This document shows positions 34,001-43,441 of a stretch of 64,000 nt of DNA, in pieces. Each line of letters begins with the position of its first letter. Position 1 is the stretch's first letter. Source of the DNA: an uncultured Eubacteriales bacterium (lineage in GTDB: Bacteria; Bacillota; Clostridia; Oscillospirales; Ruminococcaceae); NCBI GenBank assembly GCA_900314975.1, contig OMXI01000005.1:1-64000 (forward strand). Direction: 5' to 3'. The translations under genes and the position numbers were made by a program. The notes beneath the pieces were generated by a model, which was not told the DNA's origin, did no database searches, and saw only the letters and a list, made by a program, of their open reading frames with translations.

Positions 34001-34774
34001 ATGAAAAAGGAATTTCAAAACAAGCCCGAACAGGACAGCTCGTGGGATGCGCAGCTTATTGTCGGCAGAAATCCCGTTATCGAGGCGCTCAAAGCGGATA
34101 AGCTGATAGACACAGTTTATGTCAATGCGCAGGCAACAGGCTCGATAACAGTGATTTGCAAGCTGGCAAAGGAAAAAGGCATTACGCTCAAGCAGGTCAG
34201 CGAGATCAAGCTGAATAATATGGCAAAGGGCGCGTCACATCAAGGTGTTATCGCAGTGGGCGCGTGTGCGGAGTATGTTTCGCCCGAAAGGCTGCTTGAG
34301 ATAGCGCAGGAAAAGGGCGAGGATCCGTTCATAATAATTTGTGACGAGATAGAGGACCCGCACAATCTGGGCGCGATAATCAGAACTGCCGAGGCGGCGG
34401 GAGCGCACGGGATAATAATTCCCAAAAGGCGCAGCGCATCGCTTAACCATACGGTTTTCAAGACATCTGCGGGCGCGGCAAGCTGGCTGCCTGTGGCGAG
34501 AGTTGCCAACCTTGCGGCAGCGGTGGATATGCTCAAGAAAAACGGCGTGTGGATATACGGCACCGACGGCAGCGGCGAAAGCTACGACAGCGTAAAGCTC
34601 GACGGACCGATTGGGCTGATAATCGGCTCGGAAGGGTTTGGTATGGGCAGGCTGCTGAAGGATAAATGTGATTTTCTGCTCAGTCTGCCGATGGCGGGGA
34701 AGGTCAATTCCCTCAATGCGTCGGTGGCGGCAGGCATATTTATGTATGAAGTAGTCAGACAGCGTAAGAAATGA
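34001..34774 (+). CDS. rlmB: 23S rRNA (guanosine-2'-O-)-methyltransferase RlmB
   Basis: This protein of about 257 residues is a SpoU/TrmH-family knotted methyltransferase. It has the N-terminal substrate-binding domain (LIVGRNPVIEALKADKLIDTVYV) and the three SpoU motifs: DEIEDPHNLGAIIRTAEAAG, IGLIIGSEGFGM and LPMAGKVNSLNASVAAGIF. RlmB methylates a guanosine of 23S rRNA domain V; related TrmH-family members can modify other RNAs, so the exact target is inferred. The ATG at 34001 follows GAAAGAGTAGG; an in-frame ATG at 33953 sits within the terminator. It is followed after 18 bases by a large membrane protein gene. Confidence 0.88.
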   Translation: MKKEFQNKPEQDSSWDAQLIVGRNPVIEALKADKLIDTVYVNAQATGSITVICKLAKEKGITLKQVSEIKLNNMAKGASHQGVIAVGACAEYVSPERLLEIAQEKGEDPFIIICDEIEDPHNLGAIIRTAEAAGAHGIIIPKRRSASLNHTVFKTSAGAASWLPVARVANLAAAVDMLKKNGVWIYGTDGSGESYDSVKLDGPIGLIIGSEGFGMGRLLKDKCDFLLSLPMAGKVNSLNASVAAGIFMYEVVRQRKK

Positions 34775-34792
34775 AAAATGGAGTGATATATC

Positions 34793-37507
34793 TTGGCAGA
34801 TAAATTTTCGGTCGAAGACCTTTTGTCAGAATATAACGATAAGCTTGACCGCTTTGATGCCAACAGGTTCGCTGAAGAAAGGCACAAGGAGCTTGAGCTT
34901 GAGGAGCAGTCGCGCAAACAGGAACAGGTGCGCCTTGACGCTTTGATAGAAAACGAAAAAAAAGAGCGTGAGCAGAACCGTTCAGACGACCTTGCTTCGA
35001 GGATAGAGGCTCTGCATGCGCAGCGCGAACAGGAGCAGACCGATGAATCGAAGACCGATGTGATAGAGCATCTCGGACCTGTTATAGAGCAGGAGGAGAC
35101 TGCCGGCGTAAGCAGCGAGCCGCAGAGTGAGCAAGCCGAACCTGCAGTGAATTACCATAGGGATATCACTATGGAGTTTGACAGTCAGCCTGACCAGTGG
35201 ATTCCGCAGGAGGACTACGGTGAGGTCGAGCCTGTAATACCCGATACGCCTGTGGAAAGCGTTATCCCCGACACTGTACGGGAAACAAGCGAGCCTCAGC
35301 AGGAGGCGCAGATTCCCGAGATTTCGGACGAGATGCCGCCTTTTGTGGAGGATATGCAGGAGACGGGCGAGCAGGACGATGACGACTTTGAAGCGCAGGC
35401 AAGAGAGCTCGGTCTTGATGAAAAGGATATAGAAATGCTGCGCAAAAAGCGCAACGCTGCGACAATAAAGAACCTGTCGAAGATGAAAAAGCAAAAGGCA
35501 AAGCGCGGCGAAAGCGTTTCGCCTAAAAACAGGGCGAGCCTAAAGGATCTGAAATTGAGCCTCACGGGGAAGATAATCCCCAAAACAGAGGAGTTTGATA
35601 AATCGCAGGTACCCGACAGCAATACGGGCTACGAGGAGAGGACGGAGTTCCTCACTAAGCGCAGACGGCGCAAGGTGGAGAGCTTCAGACTGGATTCGCA
35701 GCAGGAAGAGATGCTCGGTCAGTTCGACGGCGAGCAGGAAGGTGAGAAACCGAGCCGTGACGAGTTTGAGAGCTTTGAACAGGCTCCGCAGCTGCTTGCC
35801 GAGATTAGAGAGCTTAAAAAGACGCTGAGGAGCAGGCTGACAGTCTTGCTTGCGGCGGGCATAGTATGTATGCTGCTTGCGCTTGCAAATGATTTCAGAT
35901 TTGCGCTTTTCGGCATTTTTGACAGAACAAAGTACCCTGCGGTGTACACAGTGCTGAACGTGCTGCTGGGCTTTGTGGCGATATTTGAGTCTTACACCGT
36001 GCTGAGTGCGGGCATCAAGAACCTTATAAAGTCAAGTGCGGACTGCGATTCGCTGGCGGCGATAAGTATGATAAGCGCGATGATCTCGGGCTTTATGGCG
36101 CTGTTCTCAACAAGCTCGGTCGCAGGGAGATACTACCACATCTACATCGGCGCTGCGATAATCGGTCTTGTTTTCAATACCGTGGGCAAGCTGATGATAG
36201 TAAACCGCACAGAGAACAATTTCAGATACATAGCGGGCGCATACGACAGATACGCCGTAAAAACAGTGGAAAACGAGGACGTTGCCGCAAACTTTACGCA
36301 GGGCTATGTTGAGGAATACCCCGTGCTTGCGAAGATGCAAAAGACGGAGTTCGTCAAGGACTTTATGAAAAACAGCTATTGCACCGATGTTTCGGACGTT
36401 TTTGCAAGGCGGATAAGTCCGCTGGTGCTGCTGGGCGGTCTGCTGCTGGGACTTTTGTCGTTTGTGTTTGACAAGAACCCCACAAACCCCGTTGATAAGA
36501 TAATTACCGCGCTTGCGGCACTTTCGGGAACTATCACGATGTGCTCGTCAATGGCACTGATACTTATTGTGAATATGCCTATGACAAAGGCGGCGAAGAA
36601 GTATCTTCAGCACTCGGCAATAATGCTTGGCTACAACTCGGTGGATGAGTTTGCAGACACCAATGCCGTGCTGGTCGAGGCAAAACAGCTCTTCCCGACG
36701 GGAATGGTAGATTTTATCAATCTTAAAATGCTTTCGACCACGCCGATAGAGGAATGTATACTTATGGCTGCAAGCCTTACAAGCCAGGCAGACAGCGTGC
36801 TTAAATCGGCATTTTACAAAATGCTGCTGGGCAAGACCGAAATGCTTTACCCCGTGGAAAGCTATATCTACGAGGACGGACAGGGGCTTTCGGGCTGGAT
36901 AGAGAACAAGCGCATACTGCTGGGCACGAGAGAGCTTATGGAAAACCACTCTATCGAGGGGTTGCCGTCGGCTGCAAAGGAACAGGAGATAGCAGGCTCC
37001 AACGTTGCGGTGTACCTGTCGATATCGGGCGTTGTTACTACGCTTTTCGTTGTCAGAGCAGTTGCTAACCCGTCTATCGCGGGCTGGATGCAGGAGCTTG
37101 AAAACGAGGGTATCGTGACCGTTATCAGAACGGTAGACAGCTTCCTCACCAAAGATTTCATCTGCTCGGCGTTCGGTGTTGATAAATCATCGGTAAGATT
37201 TTTGCCGTTCAGATACCACAAGGACTATGACGAGCAGACGGACTATGTGCCAAGCACATCGGCATCTGTCATATGCAGCGGTCATTTCCAGTCGCTTGCT
37301 ATGCTTATACTGGGCGCAAAAAGGCTTAAATCCGCAGCTGACCTGGGCATAGCATTCCAGTTCGGCGGCGCGGTAATGGGTGCGTTCCTGTGCTTTATAA
37401 TGGGCATTACGGGCGCGTTCTCGCAGATCACCGCATCGGCGGTGCTTGGGTATAACCTGCTGCTTGTGGCGGTCGCGCTGTTGGTGAATAAGGTCAAAAA
37501 GGTTTGA
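34793..37507 (+). CDS. Degenerate P-type ATPase-like membrane protein
   Basis: This 904-residue protein starts at a TTG after GGAGTG. Residues 1-345 are a charged, Glu/Gln-rich cytoplasmic region. Six membrane helices follow (about 349-370, 385-410, 422-445, 447-470, 541-562, 570-597), then a soluble region of about 250 residues, then two final helices (852-900). This is the layout of P1B-type transporters. The soluble part has a recognisable nucleotide-domain strand (GQGLSGWIENKRILLGTREL) and a P-domain-like stretch. However, the phosphorylation motif DKTGTLT is replaced by EAKQLFPTG near residue 629, and the usual GDGxND hinge is absent. It therefore cannot pump by the classical mechanism; a structural or regulatory role is inferred. 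Confidence 0.7.
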   Translation: MADKFSVEDLLSEYNDKLDRFDANRFAEERHKELELEEQSRKQEQVRLDALIENEKKEREQNRSDDLASRIEALHAQREQEQTDESKTDVIEHLGPVIEQEETAGVSSEPQSEQAEPAVNYHRDITMEFDSQPDQWIPQEDYGEVEPVIPDTPVESVIPDTVRETSEPQQEAQIPEISDEMPPFVEDMQETGEQDDDDFEAQARELGLDEKDIEMLRKKRNAATIKNLSKMKKQKAKRGESVSPKNRASLKDLKLSLTGKIIPKTEEFDKSQVPDSNTGYEERTEFLTKRRRRKVESFRLDSQQEEMLGQFDGEQEGEKPSRDEFESFEQAPQLLAEIRELKKTLRSRLTVLLAAGIVCMLLALANDFRFALFGIFDRTKYPAVYTVLNVLLGFVAIFESYTVLSAGIKNLIKSSADCDSLAAISMISAMISGFMALFSTSSVAGRYYHIYIGAAIIGLVFNTVGKLMIVNRTENNFRYIAGAYDRYAVKTVENEDVAANFTQGYVEEYPVLAKMQKTEFVKDFMKNSYCTDVSDVFARRISPLVLLGGLLLGLLSFVFDKNPTNPVDKIITALAALSGTITMCSSMALILIVNMPMTKAAKKYLQHSAIMLGYNSVDEFADTNAVLVEAKQLFPTGMVDFINLKMLSTTPIEECILMAASLTSQADSVLKSAFYKMLLGKTEMLYPVESYIYEDGQGLSGWIENKRILLGTRELMENHSIEGLPSAAKEQEIAGSNVAVYLSISGVVTTLFVVRAVANPSIAGWMQELENEGIVTVIRTVDSFLTKDFICSAFGVDKSSVRFLPFRYHKDYDEQTDYVPSTSASVICSGHFQSLAMLILGAKRLKSAADLGIAFQFGGAVMGAFLCFIMGITGAFSQITASAVLGYNLLLVAVALLVNKVKKV

Positions 37508-37562
37508 TGATAAGGTGCTGCTGCTATGACGGCAGCACTATTATCTTCTCGGAGGTGTTGTA

Positions 37563-38705
37563 ATGATACTAATGAAAGTGCTGACCAGAGCTGCGGTTTG
37601 CGCTGCAGCGGCGGCGCTGTGTATATGCATGACAGGCTGTGAAAAGAAAAAGAATGATTCAACGGCTTCTGACGTTTCGTCGCAGACACAGCCCGATTCG
37701 TCTGCAAGTCCGTCAAAGGTCGAGCTGAAAAAATATGCTTTTCCGTCATTTATGGCTGCACTGGAAGACCCCGACCTGCTTTCAAGAGAGGTCTATCAGA
37801 GCTTTGATAAGAGCAAGGTGGAGACAAGCGTCGAAACGCAGAAATTCCCCGAATACAACTGCATTACAAAAATCGCTGACAAGCTGTACACATACTCTGC
37901 ATCCGGGTATCTGGGCATTCTTGACGGACTGGGTCACGTTCTTATCAGCGCGGAGAAGTACACCAAGATAACGACTGTTTCAAACGATGTTATTATGTGT
38001 TCCTATATGGATAAGCAAAAGGAAGCAACGGACTTTTATAAGATATATGACAACGGCACTATCGCAAAGTACGACCGCAAGGGCTTTTCGGCAGACTCTA
38101 TAGTCATATTTGAAAGCACCGATGACGAGCATACCGCAGGAGAGGGCGAGAAAAAGTTCGTTATACAGACAGAGCATGACCACTATGTCGAAGACCCTAC
38201 GGGCAACTATTTGTGGGATTCCGCCGAAAAATGCGACCCGCAGAAGATAAACACGGGCAAGACCTATCGCGCTTACTACAAAGTCTCGCGCAACGGTGCG
38301 TCCTATTACATCTGCTTTGACGAGTATTACAACTACGTTATCTACGAAGCGTCGTATGCCCGCGTGCACCTGAAGATAGGCAATGTCAGCGGTGAGTGCT
38401 ATGTGCAGAGTTTTGACGATTACACCGAATTGAGCCGTATGGTCAAGAGCTTTGGCAAGGCGCAGGCGACAACTACCCCCGATGCCAACGAAACGCTTGA
38501 CTATATACAGATAACCTTCGGGCTTAATTCACCCGACCAGCAGGAGCTTACGATATCATCGGACGGCTGGTGCCTTGTCGACAATATCACCCACAACAAC
38601 CAGCCTGATAACAAGTACTTTGCCTGCTACGACAGGGACAGCTTTGTCAGCCTTGTGCTGTGGGTAGACCAGGTGCTTTCAAAGGAATATGCACAGGGGA
38701 AATAA
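37563..38705 (+). CDS. Predicted lipoprotein of unknown function
   Basis: This 380-residue protein has a lipoprotein signal peptide: basic start, hydrophobic AAVCAAAAALCICM and the lipobox MTGC with the modifiable Cys near residue 22. A Ser/Thr/Gln-rich linker follows (about residues 30-55). The rest is a soluble extracellular domain of beta character, including repeated patterns such as YTYSASGYLGILDGLGHVLIS, that I cannot assign to a family. The ATG at 37563 has GGAGG seven bases upstream. It lies 55 bases after the pseudo-P-type ATPase and probably shares its transcript, then ends at a strong terminator. Confidence 0.7.
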   Translation: MILMKVLTRAAVCAAAAALCICMTGCEKKKNDSTASDVSSQTQPDSSASPSKVELKKYAFPSFMAALEDPDLLSREVYQSFDKSKVETSVETQKFPEYNCITKIADKLYTYSASGYLGILDGLGHVLISAEKYTKITTVSNDVIMCSYMDKQKEATDFYKIYDNGTIAKYDRKGFSADSIVIFESTDDEHTAGEGEKKFVIQTEHDHYVEDPTGNYLWDSAEKCDPQKINTGKTYRAYYKVSRNGASYYICFDEYYNYVIYEASYARVHLKIGNVSGECYVQSFDDYTELSRMVKSFGKAQATTTPDANETLDYIQITFGLNSPDQQELTISSDGWCLVDNITHNNQPDNKYFACYDRDSFVSLVLWVDQVLSKEYAQGK

Positions 38706-38716
38706 TATGATTTTAA

Positions 38717-38756
38717 CTTATGCAGGGAAATGACAGATTCCCTGCATTTTTTTGTG
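38717..38756 (+). terminator. Terminator after the lipoprotein gene
   Basis: ATGCAGGGAA and TTCCCTGCAT arms flank ATGACAGA and are followed by seven T residues. Confidence 0.85.
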
Positions 38757-38774
38757 AAAACAGCGCTGTTTCGG

Positions 38775-38803
38775 TTGACAAGGGTATGCAGTTGTGATAT
38801 AAT
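38775..38803 (+). promoter_or_regulatory. Consensus promoter of tepA operon
   Basis: TTGACA (38775-38780) and TATAAT (38798-38803) are spaced 17 bases. It rules out the in-frame ATG at 38814, only 10 bases after the -10. Confidence 0.85.
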
Positions 38804-38888
38804 ATAATGAAGTATGAAAGCTTTCCTGCATATTTTGAACAAGGGTGTGAATACTCTTAACAAAGAGCGTAAAAAGGAGTGTTCAGCT

Positions 38889-39632
38889 ATGTGTTCGCAG
38901 GAAAACGAAAACGAGCAGTGCCAAAGTGACAGCGTGCAGGAGGAAGAGCAGCAGATAATAGAGCTGGGAAGTGTACTGCCCGCCAACGCAAAGCACAATA
39001 TCCACTGCCTGAATATAATCGGTCAGGTGGAGGGTCATTATATTCTGCCGCCGCAGAACAAAACAACAAAGTATGAGCATATCATACCCGCGCTTGTGGC
39101 TATCGAGCAGGACAGAACGGTCGAGGGACTGGTGATAATACTCAATACTGTCGGCGGTGATGTTGAAGCCGGGCTTGCGATAGCAGAGCTTATCGCGAGT
39201 ATGAAAACGCCCACGGTGTCGCTCGTTGTGGGCGGCGGTCATTCGATAGGCGTGCCGCTTGCGGTCAGTGCAAAGAGGTCGTTTATAGTGCCAAGCGCAA
39301 CTATGACGATACACCCCGTGCGTATGAACGGCACGGTACTGGGCGTACCGCAGACGCTGTCGTATTTTGAGAAGATGCAGGACAGGATAGTTCGGTTTGT
39401 GTGCTCAAACTCGAAGATGTCGGCGCACAGATTCAAACAGCTTATGCTTGCAAACGGACAGCTGGTCAATGACGTAGGTTCGGTGATAGATGGCGAAACC
39501 GCGGTAAGAGAAGGTCTTATCGACAGACTCGGCGGCTTGAGCGACGTTATACAGTGCCTTTACGATATGATAGAGAATACTTCCGAAAAAGAGGTGATAA
39601 GCGGTGTTTTACACGGTGATAGACCTCTATGA
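38889..39632 (+). CDS. tepA: TepA-like ClpP-class serine protease
   Basis: This protein of about 247 residues is a ClpP/crotonase-fold protease of the TepA (translocation-enhancing protein) type. The nucleophile is Ser in [17 protein letters not shown], the His is in [13 protein letters not shown], and the acid residue follows in the C-terminal part. The strand [21 protein letters not shown] is typical. In Bacillus the homologue lies beside ylzJ and ftsK/spoIIIE, an order kept here, and has been linked to protein export and spore development. The ATG at 38889 is chosen because AAGGAG ends nine bases before it. Confidence 0.88.
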   Translation: MCSQENENEQCQSDSVQEEEQQIIELGSVLPANAKHNIHCLNIIGQVEGHYILPPQNKTTKYEHIIPALVAIEQDRTVEGLVIILNTVGGDVEAGLAIAELIASMKTPTVSLVVGGGHSIGVPLAVSAKRSFIVPSATMTIHPVRMNGTVLGVPQTLSYFEKMQDRIVRFVCSNSKMSAHRFKQLMLANGQLVNDVGSVIDGETAVREGLIDRLGGLSDVIQCLYDMIENTSEKEVISGVLHGDRPL

Positions 39633-39735
39633 TGTTTTCAGAACGGATATTTTTCCGCAAGAAAGACCAAAGCGCAGACAGCTTTTCAGCACCGTGCCTG
39701 CGGATTATGTGAGCCGCAGCGGGTTTTATATATGA
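39604..39735 (+). CDS. ylzJ: YlzJ-like small protein
   Basis: This 43-residue protein begins at a GTG with GAGGTG seven bases upstream and overlaps the end of tepA by 29 bases in another frame. It reads [12 protein letters not shown], then [10 protein letters not shown] and [13 protein letters not shown]. The position directly after tepA and the pattern (short strand, Pro-rich middle, final aromatic segment) match the YlzJ family of Bacillus and Clostridia, whose function is unknown. It is too short for many automated gene calls. Confidence 0.75.
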   Translation: MFYTVIDLYDVFRTDIFPQERPKRRQLFSTVPADYVSRSGFYI

Positions 39736-39756
39736 CATAATTTAGGGGGACATAAT

Positions 39757-40620
39757 ATGAGTACAATAAGTGCCATTTTTCAGGCAATAATACAGGGACT
39801 TACCGAGTTTCTGCCCGTGTCAAGCTCGGGACACCTCTCGCTGTATCAGCACTTTACAGGCAACAGCGGTGAGGGCGCACTGTTCTTTTCGGCAGTCCTG
39901 CATTTAGGCACTCTGCTGGCGGTGTTCATCGCGTTCAGAGAGAGAATAATCAGAATGATAAAGGAATTTTTCTCGATGATAAGCGACATCGCACACAAGC
40001 AGTTCTCGCTGAAAAAAGCAAACGGCGACAGAAAAATGGTGGTTATGATAATCGTTTCGACTATGTGCCTGCTGCCCTTTGCGATATTCAAGGGCTGGTT
40101 TGAGTCGGTAGCGGAGGATTCGAGTATTTTCGCGGAGGGACTTTGCTTCCTGTACACCGCAGCGATACTGTATATGTCTACCAAGTGCATGAACGGAAGA
40201 AAGAAAGCCGAGAACATCACAGGGCGCGATTCGATAATCGTCGGACTGTTCCAGGGCGTAGCGCTGCTGCCGGGCGTTTCAAGGTCGGGCTCAACGATAA
40301 GTGCAGGACTGTTCTGCGGCTTTACAAGGGCAACGGCAGTTGAATATTCGTTTATTCTGGGCATACCTGCGATACTTGCGGGCTGCCTGTCAGAACTGCT
40401 AAAGGCTATCAAGCAGCACGCCTCTATCGAGTGGGGCAACTGCCTGATAGGATTTGTCGTTGCGGCTGTTGTAGGTCTGGCAGCGATAAAGCTCATCGCC
40501 TGGCTGGTGAAATCGGACAGATTCAGGATATTTGCTTACTATACCCTCGCACTCGGCGGCGTTGTACTGCTGATAGCAATAATCGAGGCAATAAGCGGAA
40601 AGGTAATATCCTTTGCATAA
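39757..40620 (+). CDS. uppP: Undecaprenyl-diphosphatase
   Basis: This 287-residue UppP/BacA-family membrane phosphatase recycles the undecaprenyl carrier used in cell-wall synthesis and is linked to bacitracin tolerance. The two conserved active-site blocks are QGLTEFLPVSSSGHL (residues 14-28) and LLPGVSRSGSTISAGL near 170. About seven to eight membrane helices are present. AGGGGGAC lies before the start. It is followed by a terminator, so the tepA-ylzJ-uppP set may be one transcript. Confidence 0.95.
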   Translation: MSTISAIFQAIIQGLTEFLPVSSSGHLSLYQHFTGNSGEGALFFSAVLHLGTLLAVFIAFRERIIRMIKEFFSMISDIAHKQFSLKKANGDRKMVVMIIVSTMCLLPFAIFKGWFESVAEDSSIFAEGLCFLYTAAILYMSTKCMNGRKKAENITGRDSIIVGLFQGVALLPGVSRSGSTISAGLFCGFTRATAVEYSFILGIPAILAGCLSELLKAIKQHASIEWGNCLIGFVVAAVVGLAAIKLIAWLVKSDRFRIFAYYTLALGGVVLLIAIIEAISGKVISFA

Positions 40621-40638
40621 GTTGTGCTTTTATGAAAA

Positions 40639-40668
40639 AGTCTGAAAAGGTATTTCAGACTTTTTTGT
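40639..40668 (+). terminator. Terminator of uppP
   Basis: AGTCTGAAA and TTTCAGACT arms around AGGTA are followed by TTTTTG. Confidence 0.8.
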
Positions 40669-40700
40669 GACTTTTAAATGCGTATCACGGAAAGGAAAAT

Positions 40701-43421
40701 GTGTTAGAAATGGCGGCAAAAAACAACGGCACAGGCTCGGCAAAAAAGAATACCGCTAAAAAATCCGCACCTGCAAAGCCTGCAAGCAGCGCGAAAAAGC
40801 CCGCGGGCAAGACTGCAAGCAAAAAGGCGCAGTCTGCGGCGGATGCTAAAAAAGCTGCAAGAGCAAGGGAGAACAGGCGCTTTTGGTCGTACATACTGTT
40901 CTTTGTGGGCATCTTTGAGCTTTTTGCAACGTTTATCAAGGGCGACGGTCTGTGGAACAGGCTGTATTGCTTTAACCGCGGAATGTTCGGCATAAGCGTG
41001 TTCCTCTTTGCGCCTATGCTTATTTATGTTGCGCTTATGATAGCGTCGGATTACAACAAAAATACCGTTCTTGCCAAGCTGATACAAGGCTCGGTGCTTA
41101 TGCTGCTTTTCAGCGGCGGCGCGCAGATACTTCAGGTCGGCAGCGTGCAGGGCGCATCGTTCCTGCGCAAGATAGAGTGGCTGTACGATAACGGCGTAAA
41201 GCTCAAGGGCGGGGGTGTTGCAAGCGCATTGATAGGCTGGCCGCTGCTTGCGTCGTTCAAGCGTGTGGGCGCGGCGATAATCATAATACTTATGGTGTTT
41301 ACGTTTATTATGCTTCTGACGGATATCACCCTGCCGCAGCTTTTCAGGGCGATAACAAAGCCGTTCAAAAGCGGCTACAAGGCTGTTAACGAGGAAAGAT
41401 ACGACCGCGCGGAGAGGGCGGCGCAGAGAGAGGGAGATCCCGAGCAATCTGCACAGGTGCAGAGAAAGCAAAGGCGCGGCGTTCAGCTTCCGCCTGTCAA
41501 TAACCCTGCTGCAGCAAATGCCGAAAGACCGCGCAGAAGACTGTTCAGAAAGGGCAAGCCCGATGCACAGGTGGATTTTGCAAGGTATCTTGAGCAGGAA
41601 AAGAAAGAGCGCGAGCAGGAGTACATCACCGACCACAACGAGTTTGACTTTATGGATATCGACCCTGCCGAACTGCCGAAGATAGATGCAAAGCAGGCGG
41701 CACAGGAACTGCCGAAGGAAAAACCTGCCAAGAAGAACAAGGAGCTTGAAAGGATAATTGCAAAGGCTGTTGCAAGGGCGGACAAGCCTGAGCAGGACAG
41801 TCCCGAAACGGAAAAAACCGAGCAAAAGAGCGAGGAAAAGACTGAAACGCAGGCAGAGGTACACGTTGAAAAGAGCGGACAGACCACGCTTTTCGAGCAG
41901 GAGGAAAAGATACCTGCGTACGTTTACCCGCCTGTTGATATACTCAAATACTCAAAGAACGTGATACCGCAGGAGGTAACACAAAACGAGATAAACGAAA
42001 AGGCGGAAAAGCTTGTTTCAACGCTGGAGACATATGCTGCGAAATCGCGCATAGTCGGCATTTACCACGGTCCGTCGGTAACAAGGTACGAGCTTGAGCC
42101 CGCAGCAGGCGTAAGAGTAAACAAGATAACGGGCCTTTCCGACGACATCGCGCTCAACCTTGCCGCAACAAGCGTGCGTATCGCGCCTGTGCCGGGTAAG
42201 CCGTGCATCGGTGTCGAGGTACCTAACGTCAACAGAGAAATGGTGTCGCTGCGCGAGCTTATCGACAGCGAAGAATACAGAAATTCCAAGGGCAAGCTGA
42301 CATTTGCGGTCGGCAAGGATATAGAGGGAAATATCATTATAGGCGATATCGCGAAAATGCCGCATCTGCTTGTTGCAGGTACTACCGGATCGGGTAAGTC
42401 GGTGTTTACAAACTCAATCATTTTGAGCATACTGTATCATGCGTCGCCCGACGAGGTAAAGCTGATACTTATCGACCCGAAAAAAGTTGAGTTCCCGATA
42501 TACAACAACATCCCGCATCTGCTTATCCCTGTTGTGACCGAGCCTTTAAAGGCGGCGGGCGCGCTGGGCTGGGCGCTGAACGAAACTATCAAGCGCTATA
42601 ACAGACTTGAGGCGAACCACGTCAAGAGCCTGCACGAGTATAACTCACTTATCAGACACGAGCGCAAAAAGCCCGAGGGCGAGCGCGACGAGGAGATCGC
42701 AAAGCTGGATATCCTCCCGCAGATAGTTATTGTTATTGACGAGTTTGCGGACTTGATGATGGCGGCAAAGAGCGAGGTAGAGGACACCGTATGCCGTATC
42801 GCGCAGATAGCGCGTGCTGCGGGCATACACATGATAATCGCTACGCAGTCACCGAGAAAGGACGTTATCACGGGACTTATCAAGTCAAATATCCCGTCAA
42901 GAGTGGCTTTGAGCGTGTCGAGCATTATGGACTCGCGAGTAATATTTGACTACGGCGGCGCTGAAAAGCTGCTGGGCAACGGAGACCTTTTGTACAAGCC
43001 TGTGGGTATGAAAAACCCGATGCGTATACAAAGCGGATTTGCATCCACAAAGGAGATAAACGCAGTCGTTGACTTCCTCAAGAACGAGCATCCTACGCAG
43101 TACAGCGAGGAGGTAATGCACGGCGTTGAGGAGAATATCCCGCAGCCGAAGGGCAGCTCGGGCGACGAGTCGGGCAGCGGCGCAGACGTTGTTGTCAACG
43201 CAGACGACGACCTTATCGACCAGGCTATATCCATTATCGTGCAGACAGGACAGGCATCGACCTCTTTCCTGCAAAGAAAGCTGAAACTGGGTTTTGCAAG
43301 GGCTGCAAGAATAATGGACGAGATAGAGGAAATGGGCATTATCGGACAGCAGGACGGCTCAAAGCCGCGTGAGGTGCTGATAACCCAGCAGGAATGGCTT
43401 GAAATGAAAGCAAGAAGATAA
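40701..43421 (+). CDS. ftsK: DNA translocase FtsK/SpoIIIE
   Basis: This 906-residue translocase pumps chromosomal DNA through the closing division or spore septum. A Lys/Ala-rich N-terminus precedes four membrane segments (about residues 55-195), then a charged linker, then the motor: Walker A VAGTTGSGKSVFT near residue 560 and Walker B IVIVIDEFADLM near 675. The C-terminal gamma winged-helix domain (DQAISIIVQTGQASTSFLQRKLK) recognises orientation sequences. The GTG at 40701 has a close GGAAAGGA; an ATG at 40710 is an alternative start. The basic Ala/Lys N-terminus is unusual but in frame. Confidence 0.95.
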   Translation: MLEMAAKNNGTGSAKKNTAKKSAPAKPASSAKKPAGKTASKKAQSAADAKKAARARENRRFWSYILFFVGIFELFATFIKGDGLWNRLYCFNRGMFGISVFLFAPMLIYVALMIASDYNKNTVLAKLIQGSVLMLLFSGGAQILQVGSVQGASFLRKIEWLYDNGVKLKGGGVASALIGWPLLASFKRVGAAIIIILMVFTFIMLLTDITLPQLFRAITKPFKSGYKAVNEERYDRAERAAQREGDPEQSAQVQRKQRRGVQLPPVNNPAAANAERPRRRLFRKGKPDAQVDFARYLEQEKKEREQEYITDHNEFDFMDIDPAELPKIDAKQAAQELPKEKPAKKNKELERIIAKAVARADKPEQDSPETEKTEQKSEEKTETQAEVHVEKSGQTTLFEQEEKIPAYVYPPVDILKYSKNVIPQEVTQNEINEKAEKLVSTLETYAAKSRIVGIYHGPSVTRYELEPAAGVRVNKITGLSDDIALNLAATSVRIAPVPGKPCIGVEVPNVNREMVSLRELIDSEEYRNSKGKLTFAVGKDIEGNIIIGDIAKMPHLLVAGTTGSGKSVFTNSIILSILYHASPDEVKLILIDPKKVEFPIYNNIPHLLIPVVTEPLKAAGALGWALNETIKRYNRLEANHVKSLHEYNSLIRHERKKPEGERDEEIAKLDILPQIVIVIDEFADLMMAAKSEVEDTVCRIAQIARAAGIHMIIATQSPRKDVITGLIKSNIPSRVALSVSSIMDSRVIFDYGGAEKLLGNGDLLYKPVGMKNPMRIQSGFASTKEINAVVDFLKNEHPTQYSEEVMHGVEENIPQPKGSSGDESGSGADVVVNADDDLIDQAISIIVQTGQASTSFLQRKLKLGFARAARIMDEIEEMGIIGQQDGSKPREVLITQQEWLEMKARR

Positions 43422-43441
43422 ACCGAAAGGGGAGTGAGAGT

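Noticed and set aside
40704..41864. 386-residue antisense open frame opposite ftsK
   Set aside because: It is a low-complexity Leu/Arg/Cys-rich shadow of the Ala/Lys-rich FtsK N-terminus.
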